DNA of 5,161 nucleotides from Alphaproteobacteria bacterium (lineage in GTDB: Bacteria > Pseudomonadota > Alphaproteobacteria > UBA9219): assembly GCA_028865155.1 (NCBI GenBank), contig JAGWKW010000111.1, forward strand, positions 1 to 5,161, read 5' to 3'. Of the stretch, positions 1-5,161 are shown one piece after another (within the stretch, counting starts at the first letter, position 1; each line of letters opens with the position of its first letter). The notes beneath the pieces are model-generated. The model saw only the letters and a program-made list of their open reading frames with translations. It searched no databases and was not told the DNA's origin. Made by a program: the position numbers and the translations under genes.

Positions 1-700
1 TATGGTTTTTACAAATGAGCCGACGATGGAAGCATGCAAAGCTGCGCTGGGTTATAGCGAAAAGATGTGCGTGATTCCGCATTTGGTGGACATCGCGCGG
101 TTTTATGCAGGCTCTGCGTGGCGATCCAAGGACGCCGACGCGCCGTTCGTGCTCTATTATATTGGGGGATTCCATAAAGGCATTCGCGAGCCTGGCCGGC
201 TATTTGTTTTGATCCGTCAGCTTAACAAACAAGGTCGCCGCAAATATTTACTCAGAATTTATGGCCCCTTGAATAATTTCCGGAAGGAGGAGCTTTCCCC
301 GTCCGATTGTCTCGAGATTTCCTATCTTGGCCCGATCGAACGTCCTAAGGCCATCGAGGCGCTGAAAATGGCTGATGCCATCGTGAACGTGGATAATGAA
401 AACTGCATCATGACGCCAAGCAAGATTGTCGAATGTCTTGCCACCGGGCGCCCCCTTGTGAATATAGCGCGCGAAGAAACACACTATCCGCCGCTTCAGG
501 CGTATGAGAGTATGGGCTTCGCCGTTTCGGTGCCTGAAGGCGAAGTGACGGAGGCGGTGGCTCAGAAAGTACGGGATTTTCTTGAGGCAGGCATAAGATC
601 TGGAACGGCCTCCCTCAATATTGTACAAAAAGTCTTGGCGCCTCACGCGCTCGAAACGATAGAAGCGGGCTATCGGAGCCTTTGCCGGGGGCGGGGATGA
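1..700 (+). CDS. Glycosyltransferase, GT-B fold, C-terminal part (5' truncated by window edge)
   Basis: This is the carboxy-terminal part of a sugar transferase that would use a nucleotide-sugar donor at the inner face of the membrane to extend a lipid-linked oligosaccharide. The reading frame is open from the window edge; the ATG at 2 is probably internal, because the visible 232 residues cover little more than one GT-B Rossmann domain and begin mid-domain (TNEPT, then IPHLVD at about 25-30, as in the linker of GT4-like enzymes). Residues about 49-56 form the first strand of the donor-binding domain, followed by an IYG strand (86-88), a YLG strand (108-110) and the hallmark donor-site stretch ADAIVNVDN...TPSKIVECLATGRPLVN (124-154) with Glu144. 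No signal peptide or membrane segment is visible. The stop TGA (698-700) overlaps the start of the next gene, so the two are translationally coupled. Family assignment to GT4/GT1-like is confident at fold level; donor and acceptor are unknown. Confidence 0.85.
   Translation, partial: MVFTNEPTMEACKAALGYSEKMCVIPHLVDIARFYAGSAWRSKDADAPFVLYYIGGFHKGIREPGRLFVLIRQLNKQGRRKYLLRIYGPLNNFRKEELSPSDCLEISYLGPIERPKAIEALKMADAIVNVDNENCIMTPSKIVECLATGRPLVNIAREETHYPPLQAYESMGFAVSVPEGEVTEAVAQKVRDFLEAGIRSGTASLNIVQKVLAPHALETIEAGYRSLCRGRG
686..696 (+). promoter_or_regulatory. G-rich ribosome binding region that decides the methyltransferase start
   Basis: A G-rich run (CGGGGGCGGGG) directly precedes ATG 697. It is not a canonical AGGAGG but can pair with the CCUCC core of 16S rRNA through G:C and G:U pairs. 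Together with the ATGA overlap it favours ATG 697 over the in-frame TTG at 682, which would put this run inside the coding sequence. Translation of the methyltransferase is probably coupled to termination of the upstream glycosyltransferase. Confidence 0.45.
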
Positions 701-1665
701 GCGTTTGCAAAATATGTGGCAACAAAACCGATCATAAAACTTTTCAGGCACGGGAGATGCTGCGCGGTACGCGGCGTTCCTTCGACTATAGGGAATGTTC
801 GTCTTGCGGCTGCGTCCAGCTCGTCGCCATCCCTTCGGATATCGCGGACTATTACGCGAACGACTCTTATGGCAGTTTTTCGACGCCTGCATGCAACGGC
901 CTTAAAAAACGGGCGCGCATTGCACGCAATAAATTCTCTCTTTTACGGCGCGGGGGGCTCGCCGCGCGTGTCCTCAATCGGTTGGCGCCTCTTCCCCCCG
1001 ATTGCCGCATCGTGGGCGATTATGCGAGGCTGGACTCGAAAATACTCGACATAGGATGCGGACGCGGCGCCTACATAAACGATCTTGCAGATATCGGTTT
1101 TAAGGACGTCTCGGGCATCGATCCGTTTCTTAAGGAAGACATCGTCCATCCGAATGGTGTTGTCGTGCGCAGAATGTTTGTGCAGGATGTGACGGATCGT
1201 TACGATGTAATCCTCTCTCATCATTCGTTCGAGCATGTCCCCAATCCGTATGAATTTCTATCTGCCGTCCGCAAGATTCTCGCGCCGGATGGCGTTTGCT
1301 TGTTGACGGTGCCGGTGGCAGAAGACCTCTATCGGCGTTACGGCAAGGATTGCTATTTGATTCAAGCGCCGCAGCATTTCTTTCTCTATTCGATTAAAGC
1401 GTTTGAAATTCTGGCTCGGAAATCGAAATTGAGAATCGACAAAATTATGCGTTTCAGCGAAGGTTCTCTAGCCTGGCACGAATACAGCGTTCTTTGGAGT
1501 CGTGATATCGTTTCCGACGAAACAGGCAAGGCGTTGGACAGGCACTTTACGGCCATGGAACTTGCAGAATTTCGTGCGATCGAGGCTAAGCTTGCCGCAC
1601 AAGGTAAAGGGGATAACGTAACCTTTGTCTTGACTGTAGAAGACGCGCAGTCCGAAGCGGCCTGA
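697..1665 (+). CDS. Class I SAM-dependent methyltransferase with N-terminal zinc-binding module
   Basis: Predicted cytoplasmic S-adenosylmethionine-dependent methyltransferase, 322 residues from ATG 697. The N-terminus has a four-cysteine module, C4-x2-C7 and C34-x2-C37 (plus C39), followed by a DYYANDSYGSF stretch, a layout common in methyltransferases of polysaccharide loci. The catalytic Rossmann domain follows: SAM-binding motif I ILDIGCGRG (116-124), an acidic residue ending strand 2 in GIDPF (D142), motif YDVILSHHSFEHVPNP (169-184), and the LAPDGVCLLTVPV strand (195-207). A QHFFLYS stretch (226-232) is typical of the Methyltransf_23/11 type. The module order resembles sugar C-methyltransferases (Methyltransf_13 then 23), but those are about 400 residues with a further C-terminal domain that this protein lacks. 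The start is chosen at ATG 697, overlapping the preceding stop by 4 nt, rather than TTG 682. Likely role, by inference from context: methylation of a sugar or end-capping of the glycan. The acceptor atom (O, C or N) cannot be told. Confidence 0.88.
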   Translation: MSVCKICGNKTDHKTFQAREMLRGTRRSFDYRECSSCGCVQLVAIPSDIADYYANDSYGSFSTPACNGLKKRARIARNKFSLLRRGGLAARVLNRLAPLPPDCRIVGDYARLDSKILDIGCGRGAYINDLADIGFKDVSGIDPFLKEDIVHPNGVVVRRMFVQDVTDRYDVILSHHSFEHVPNPYEFLSAVRKILAPDGVCLLTVPVAEDLYRRYGKDCYLIQAPQHFFLYSIKAFEILARKSKLRIDKIMRFSEGSLAWHEYSVLWSRDIVSDETGKALDRHFTAMELAEFRAIEAKLAAQGKGDNVTFVLTVEDAQSEAA

Positions 1666-1666
1666 T

Positions 1667-1675
1667 GGGGGGAAG
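1667..1675 (+). promoter_or_regulatory. Ribosome binding site for asnB
   Basis: The purine run GGGGGGAAG lies 2 nt before ATG 1678, in the 12-nt gap after the methyltransferase stop. Its GGGGA core sits at a usable distance from the start. It supports the start that places the catalytic Cys at position 2. Confidence 0.5.
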
Positions 1676-1677
1676 CC

Positions 1678-3534
1678 ATGTGCGGGATTGCAGGCGCCGT
1701 CTTTTGCGAGGTAACGGACTCCGGCATTGAAAAAGCGCTGAAGGCGTTTCAGCGCAGAGGGCCGGACGCGCAGCGCGCGACGCGCGAAAGAAACGCGACT
1801 TTTCTCCACGCGCGGCTGTCCATTATCGATCTGTCGGCGCAGGCAACGCAGCCGATGACATCATTTTGTGGCCGCTATGTCATTGTCTTTAATGGCGAAA
1901 TCTATAATTATCGCGAGCTCCGGCAAGAACTTGAAAATAGCTACCGCTTCCAAACGAACTCGGATACCGAAGTCATTTTGGCGCTTTATGCAAAATACGA
2001 CGCGAGACTTCTGGACAAGCTGCGCGGTATGTTCGCTTTCGCCATTTGGGACAAACAGACGGAGGAGCTTTTCGTTGCGCGCGATCGCCTGGGGGTCAAG
2101 CCCCTGTATTTCGCAGCGGAGGGCGGGCGTTTTGCTTTCGCCTCGCGCCCCAAGGCGTTGTGCCTACTCGTTCCCGAAATAGACCGCACTATCGACAGGC
2201 AGGCGCTTCGCTATTTTCTCGAAGCCGGTTATGTCCCCGCGCCGCATTCCATCTTTCGCGGTATCAAAAAGCTGGAACCAGGTTGCTTCCTGCGCGTTAC
2301 GCGGCAAGCCGTCGTTCAAGAAAGATATTGGTCGCTCGATAAGGTGGGAACGGACGAGACACTTCTTGCGCGCAAAGAAGGTGATTTGCTGGACGACCTA
2401 GAAGCGCTTATCAACGATTCAGTGCGTCTCAGGTTGGTTAGCGACGTGCCAGTGGGGGCATTTTTGTCGGGCGGTATCGACAGCTCGCTTGTTGCCGCCT
2501 TCATGAAGAAACGCGCCACCGGCCCTGTCCGCACTTTTACGATTGGGTTTAAAGAAAAGGAATTCGACGAAAGCGCATATGCCGAAGCGGTCGCAGCGCA
2601 TCTGGGGACAGAGCATACGCGCGAAACCCTTGCGGTTGATGATCTTATGGCTTTGATGCCGAGATTTATCGAAGAATATGACGAGCCTTTTTTCGATTAT
2701 TCGGCCTTTCCCGTTATGGCCGTTTCGCGCCTAGCTCGGCGGACGGTGACGGTCAGCCTGTCGGGGGATGGCGGCGACGAGGCATTCGGCGGTTATCACT
2801 ACTACCGCATCATGTGTGGGCTGGAGGCTACCGAAAAAATACCATTCTCAGACATGATCGGCGAAGTTCTTAAGCACGTGCCGAAACAACGCCTCAAATG
2901 GCTCGGCGAGATTTTGGCGATGCGCAACCCGACATCGGCCTATGCTTTCATGCGCGGCGTGATCAAAGATTCCGGCGGCATCCTTAAATCCTCGCTTGTG
3001 GCCGACACGATTCCTCTGGCCGGGCTTTTTGTCGCGCGTTCTGCCGCCTTTCCGCACGGCCTTTCCTATCCCGAACAGGCAATGCGGCTCGATTTGTCTT
3101 ATACCTTGCCTGATGACTACTTACAAAAGGTCGATGTCGGCTCAATGGCATTTTCGTTAGAGGCACGAGACCCGCTTCTCGATCCGACGATCATCGAATG
3201 GGCGGCGCGGTTGCCGATGCGATGGAAGATAAGGGGCAATGTCAACAAATATCTACTGAGGCAGCTGGCGTATAGGCATTTGCCGCGCGCGCTTATGAAT
3301 AGAAAGAAAATGGGGTTTAGCCTGCCTATGGCGCACTGGCTGCGTACGGGCCTAAAAGCGTGGGGCGAAGAGCTTCTTGCCGATACGCAAGGCCTCGATG
3401 CGCTTGAGCTCGACGCGGCGGGGGTAAGAAAATTGTGGAACTTGCATCAGCAAGGGCGCATATCGGCGCATACGGCATTGTGGAGCGTCCTTGTGCTTTT
3501 GCAATTCTTGCGCGCACAGGAACACTGGCGATAA
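1678..3534 (+). CDS. asnB: Asparagine synthase family, glutamine-hydrolysing amidotransferase
   Basis: Complete 618-residue AsnB-type enzyme, within the usual 550-640 range. Class II glutamine amidotransferase domain (about 1-200): nucleophile Cys2 in MCGIAG, RGPD (27-30), R46-L-S-I, FNGEIYN (71-77), SDTEV (95-99) and ARDRLGVKPLY (134-144). Synthetase domain: ATP-pyrophosphatase loop SGGIDSS (264-270), FTIGF, then SGDGGDEAFGGY (362-373), and the C-terminal KVDVGSMAFSLEARDPLLD (484-502). The N-terminal domain releases ammonia from glutamine; it is channelled to a carboxylate activated by ATP as an acyl-adenylate. The start is fixed because Cys must follow Met1. Departures from housekeeping AsnB: Arg27 where His usually precedes RGPD, Asp364 in SGDGGDE where E. 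coli AsnB has Glu (SGEGSDE), and SRPKAL (156-161) where SEIKAL is usual. These occur in polysaccharide-locus homologues. The substrate may be aspartate or, given the sugar genes on both sides, a uronic acid carboxylate, as proposed for WbpS; sequence alone does not decide. The symbol names the family, not a proven reaction. Confidence 0.93.
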   Translation: MCGIAGAVFCEVTDSGIEKALKAFQRRGPDAQRATRERNATFLHARLSIIDLSAQATQPMTSFCGRYVIVFNGEIYNYRELRQELENSYRFQTNSDTEVILALYAKYDARLLDKLRGMFAFAIWDKQTEELFVARDRLGVKPLYFAAEGGRFAFASRPKALCLLVPEIDRTIDRQALRYFLEAGYVPAPHSIFRGIKKLEPGCFLRVTRQAVVQERYWSLDKVGTDETLLARKEGDLLDDLEALINDSVRLRLVSDVPVGAFLSGGIDSSLVAAFMKKRATGPVRTFTIGFKEKEFDESAYAEAVAAHLGTEHTRETLAVDDLMALMPRFIEEYDEPFFDYSAFPVMAVSRLARRTVTVSLSGDGGDEAFGGYHYYRIMCGLEATEKIPFSDMIGEVLKHVPKQRLKWLGEILAMRNPTSAYAFMRGVIKDSGGILKSSLVADTIPLAGLFVARSAAFPHGLSYPEQAMRLDLSYTLPDDYLQKVDVGSMAFSLEARDPLLDPTIIEWAARLPMRWKIRGNVNKYLLRQLAYRHLPRALMNRKKMGFSLPMAHWLRTGLKAWGEELLADTQGLDALELDAAGVRKLWNLHQQGRISAHTALWSVLVLLQFLRAQEHWR

Positions 3535-3561
3535 ATAACACAAAAACCAAAAGATAAGGTC

Positions 3562-4578
3562 ATGACCGAACAGTATCTCGACAAACTATCCAAATCCTCG
3601 ACATGGCTCGTAACCGGGGTCGCTGGATTTATCGGATCAAATCTTTTGGAAACTTTACTGGGCAGGGGGCAGCATGTTATTGGCCTCGATAGTTTTTCCA
3701 CGGGCCGCCGCGAAAATCTTGATCAGGTTCGCCAACTGGTCGGCGAAACGGCATGGGCGGGTTTTTCGCTGATCGAAGGGGATATTTGCGACCTTGACGT
3801 TTGTCGAGGCGCGGTTAAAGGCGCCGATTATGTTTTGCATCAGGCGGCTTTGGGAAGCGTACCGCGCTCGCTGGAAGACCCGTTGAGGACGCATGCAAGC
3901 AATATCAATGGCCATCTGAATATGCTTGTTGCCGCGCGCGATGCAGGCGTGCGTCGGTTTGTCTATGCTGCGTCCAGTTCGACCTATGGTGACAGCGCGA
4001 CGTTGCCAAAGGTCGAAGATGTTATCGGAAAGCCGCTTTCTCCCTATGCCGTGACCAAGTACGTCAACGAATTATACGCCCATGTTTTCGGTCTTCACTA
4101 CGGCATGGAAACCTTGGGGTTGCGATATTTCAATGTGTTTGGCCGGCGGCAAGATCCGAATGGGGCCTACGCTGCCGTGATACCGCGCTGGTTCAAGGCT
4201 CTTATGGAAGGTGCGGCCGTCTATATCAACGGCGATGGCGAAACAAGCCGTGATTTTTGTTACATAGATAATGTCGTGCAGGCGAATATTCTCGCTGCGC
4301 TCGTTTCCGACAAGACCGCGCTTAACCAAGTTTATAATGTCGCCTTTGGCGAGCAAAATACACTGAACGCTTTGTTTGAGAGTATTCGCGGCGAAGTCGC
4401 GAAACGAAAGCCGGAAGTTTTATCAGCCGAACCTATCTATCGCGACTTCAGAAAGGGAGACGTACGCCATTCACTTGCGGATATCTCAAAAATTCGTTCT
4501 CTTCTTGGCTATACCCCCCGTTACAGCTTGCGTGATGGGCTTAGCGCCGCCGCCGATTATTACGCTAGGCATGGATAG
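3562..4578 (+). CDS. wbpP: UDP-N-acetylglucosamine / UDP-GlcNAcA C4-epimerase, WbpP/TviC type (extended SDR)
   Basis: NAD-dependent C4-epimerase of the extended short-chain dehydrogenase family, 338 residues, close to WbpP (about 340). It interconverts UDP-GlcNAc and UDP-GalNAc, or the corresponding uronic acids, in the cytoplasm. Visible features: dinucleotide-binding G19-x2-G22-x2-G25 after a short N-terminal helix, Asp43 ending strand 2 (GLDSFSTG), GD74, [11 protein letters not shown] (93-103), catalytic Ser138 in SSSTYGD, Tyr162-x3-Lys166 in [34 protein letters not shown] (186-208), [15 protein letters not shown] (223-237), and [18 protein letters not shown] (293-310). The last three stretches match what I remember of WbpP/VipB nearly residue for residue, including the residues shaping its preference for N-acetylated sugars (Gly98, Ser140, Ala205 and Ser304 here), so a plain GalE is unlikely. 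The N-terminal extension also matches WbpP and supports ATG 3562. The gap to asnB is 27 nt with only a weak AAGG (3556-3559) before the start, suggesting translation partly dependent on upstream ribosomes. Which uronic acid or neutral sugar is used depends on the unseen dehydrogenase. Confidence 0.92.
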   Translation: MTEQYLDKLSKSSTWLVTGVAGFIGSNLLETLLGRGQHVIGLDSFSTGRRENLDQVRQLVGETAWAGFSLIEGDICDLDVCRGAVKGADYVLHQAALGSVPRSLEDPLRTHASNINGHLNMLVAARDAGVRRFVYAASSSTYGDSATLPKVEDVIGKPLSPYAVTKYVNELYAHVFGLHYGMETLGLRYFNVFGRRQDPNGAYAAVIPRWFKALMEGAAVYINGDGETSRDFCYIDNVVQANILAALVSDKTALNQVYNVAFGEQNTLNALFESIRGEVAKRKPEVLSAEPIYRDFRKGDVRHSLADISKIRSLLGYTPRYSLRDGLSAAADYYARHG

Positions 4579-4686
4579 ATCTATTGCCAAACCTGCATGA
4601 CTTCTCCCACTGGTTTCTCTTGCGATTCGGGGGCCACCCCCATAAATTCCACGGAAGAGTCACGCATCCCGGAAGAGCGCTAGAAT
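4579..4686 (+). other. 108-nt intergenic gap, largest in the segment
   Basis: No gene is supported here. The gap holds a G5-CCA-C5 inverted repeat (4629-4641) without a U-tract, an 8-bp direct repeat CGGAAGAG (4652-4659 and 4670-4677), and the ribosome binding site of the next gene. A stop codon TAG (4681-4683), in frame and just upstream, rules out an earlier start for that gene. A very weak promoter-like pair, TTGCGA (4620-4625) and TAAATT (4643-4648), is 17 nt apart but not convincing. Confidence 0.5.
4671..4677 (+). promoter_or_regulatory. Ribosome binding site for the downstream glycosyltransferase
   Basis: GGAAGAG lies 9 nt before ATG 4687, a good spacing for a Shine-Dalgarno element. 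With the in-frame TAG at 4681-4683 it fixes the start of the last gene at 4687. Confidence 0.6.
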
Positions 4687-5161
4687 ATGAAGAAAATAAT
4701 CATAAACGCTCTGTCGGCCCGTCTGGGAGGCGGACAAACCTATCTAAGAAATCTACTGGCAAACCTGCCGGCGCGCCAAGATATAGAGATTCAGGTATAC
4801 GCTCCCGCTTCCATTCCTTTACCAGATGATCCACGCCTTAAAAGACGAACGACGTGGTGGCCAACCGAAAACCCCCTTTTGCGTACATTGTGGGAAATCA
4901 TCGCGCTTCCGGGAATCTTGAAACGCGAGAAAGCCGACATTCTTTTTTGCCCGGGCGGGATCGTTATGTCTCGCGTGCCCAAGGGCTGCAGAACGGTCAC
5001 CATGTTCCGTAATATGCTTCCGTTCGATTCTACTGCCCTGTCGCGTTTGCCGTTCGGGCTGCAAAAAATAAGAAACTTCATCCTGAAGCGGATCATGCTG
5101 CACAGCATGACGACAGCGGATCTGACGATTTTTATATCGGAATTTTCCAAAAGCGTTGTCG
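4687..5161 (+). CDS. Glycosyltransferase, GT4-like, N-terminal part (3' truncated by window edge)
   Basis: An open frame from ATG 4687 runs off the window end, giving 158 codons without a stop. The protein begins MKKIIINALSARLGGGQTYL, the classic N-terminus of GT-B glycosyltransferases: a first Rossmann strand, then a glycine-rich GGGQ loop (14-17) and an acceptor-side helix YLRNLLANL (19-27). It continues with a strand QVYAP (36-40), KADILFCPGG (82-91), TVTMFRNMLPFD (103-114, a stretch seen in many GT4 sugar transferases) and DLTIFISEFSKSVV (145-158), the strand and helix that end the N-terminal domain before the interdomain linker. The donor-binding half, with its PSK/E-x7-E type residues, lies beyond the window. 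Expected full length is about 350-400 residues. It probably adds one sugar of the repeat unit at the cytoplasmic membrane; donor, acceptor and linkage cannot be told. It is the second glycosyltransferase here and does not resemble the first in the parts visible, which are different domains. Confidence 0.88.
   Translation, partial: MKKIIINALSARLGGGQTYLRNLLANLPARQDIEIQVYAPASIPLPDDPRLKRRTTWWPTENPLLRTLWEIIALPGILKREKADILFCPGGIVMSRVPKGCRTVTMFRNMLPFDSTALSRLPFGLQKIRNFILKRIMLHSMTTADLTIFISEFSKSVV

Noticed and set aside
248..892. Long minus-strand open frame (214 codons) opposite the glycosyltransferase/methyltransferase junction
   Set aside because: It lies antisense to two well-supported genes, spans their junction, and its product is rich in Arg and His with no recognisable motif, as expected of a shadow frame.
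3562..4578. Epimerase as a plain GalE UDP-glucose 4-epimerase
   Set aside because: The N-terminal extension and the [29 protein letters not shown] and [12 protein letters not shown] stretches follow WbpP/TviC rather than GalE.
4629..4641. G5-CCA-C5 inverted repeat as a possible terminator
   Set aside because: The stem is only 5 bp with a 3-nt loop and no following T-run (ATAAATTCC follows), so an intrinsic terminator is not supported.
4620..4648. TTGCGA and TAAATT, 17 nt apart, as a sigma-70-like promoter
   Set aside because: Both hexamers match the consensus poorly, and such pairs are common by chance; transcript data would be needed.
4584..4829. Plus-strand small open frame starting at TTG 4584 in the intergenic gap
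   Set aside because: It has a TTG start without a good ribosome binding site, runs 143 nt into the next gene in another frame, and its composition looks non-coding.
4791..5150. Minus-strand open frame of 119 codons near the window end
   Set aside because: It is antisense to the 4687 glycosyltransferase, whose plus-strand product has clear GT-B motifs; the minus product shows no family features.

Overview
The window is a five-gene, single-strand (+) segment of a surface polysaccharide (O-antigen, capsule or exopolysaccharide) biosynthesis locus, cut at both ends. Gram-negative character is inferred from the close likeness of the epimerase to the WbpP/TviC family of proteobacterial O-antigen and Vi-capsule loci. 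The moderate, slightly GC-leaning base composition would suit an alphaproteobacterium or related lineage, but the sequence does not fix the taxon.

Layout: (1) 1-700, the C-terminal half of a GT-B fold glycosyltransferase whose start lies upstream; (2) 697-1665, a class I SAM-dependent methyltransferase with an N-terminal four-cysteine zinc-binding module, coupled to gene 1 by an ATGA overlap; (3) 1678-3534, a complete glutamine-dependent asparagine synthase family amidotransferase (AsnB type); (4) 3562-4578, a complete UDP-N-acetylhexosamine C4-epimerase of the WbpP/TviC type; (5) 4687 to the window end, the N-terminal 158 codons of a second glycosyltransferase, which runs off the edge. Junctions are -4, +12, +27 and +108 nt, so genes 1-4 look like one transcription unit; gene 5 probably belongs to it, but the larger gap leaves room for a separate signal.

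How the genes may work together: the epimerase would supply UDP-GalNAc or UDP-GalNAcA, the two glycosyltransferases would build the repeat unit, and the methyltransferase would modify a sugar. The AsnB homologue may amidate a uronic acid carboxylate rather than make free asparagine. An asnB-like gene next to a wbpP-like gene recalls the Pseudomonas aeruginosa O6 cluster (wbpP, wbpS), where amidated GalNAcA occurs in the O-antigen. That is inference; the required UDP-sugar 6-dehydrogenase (WbpO/TviB type) is not in the window.

No mobile element, CRISPR array, RNA gene or convincing terminator was seen. I found no evidence of an undescribed system: the genes are recognisable families, and the interest lies in what the combination predicts about polysaccharide chemistry.
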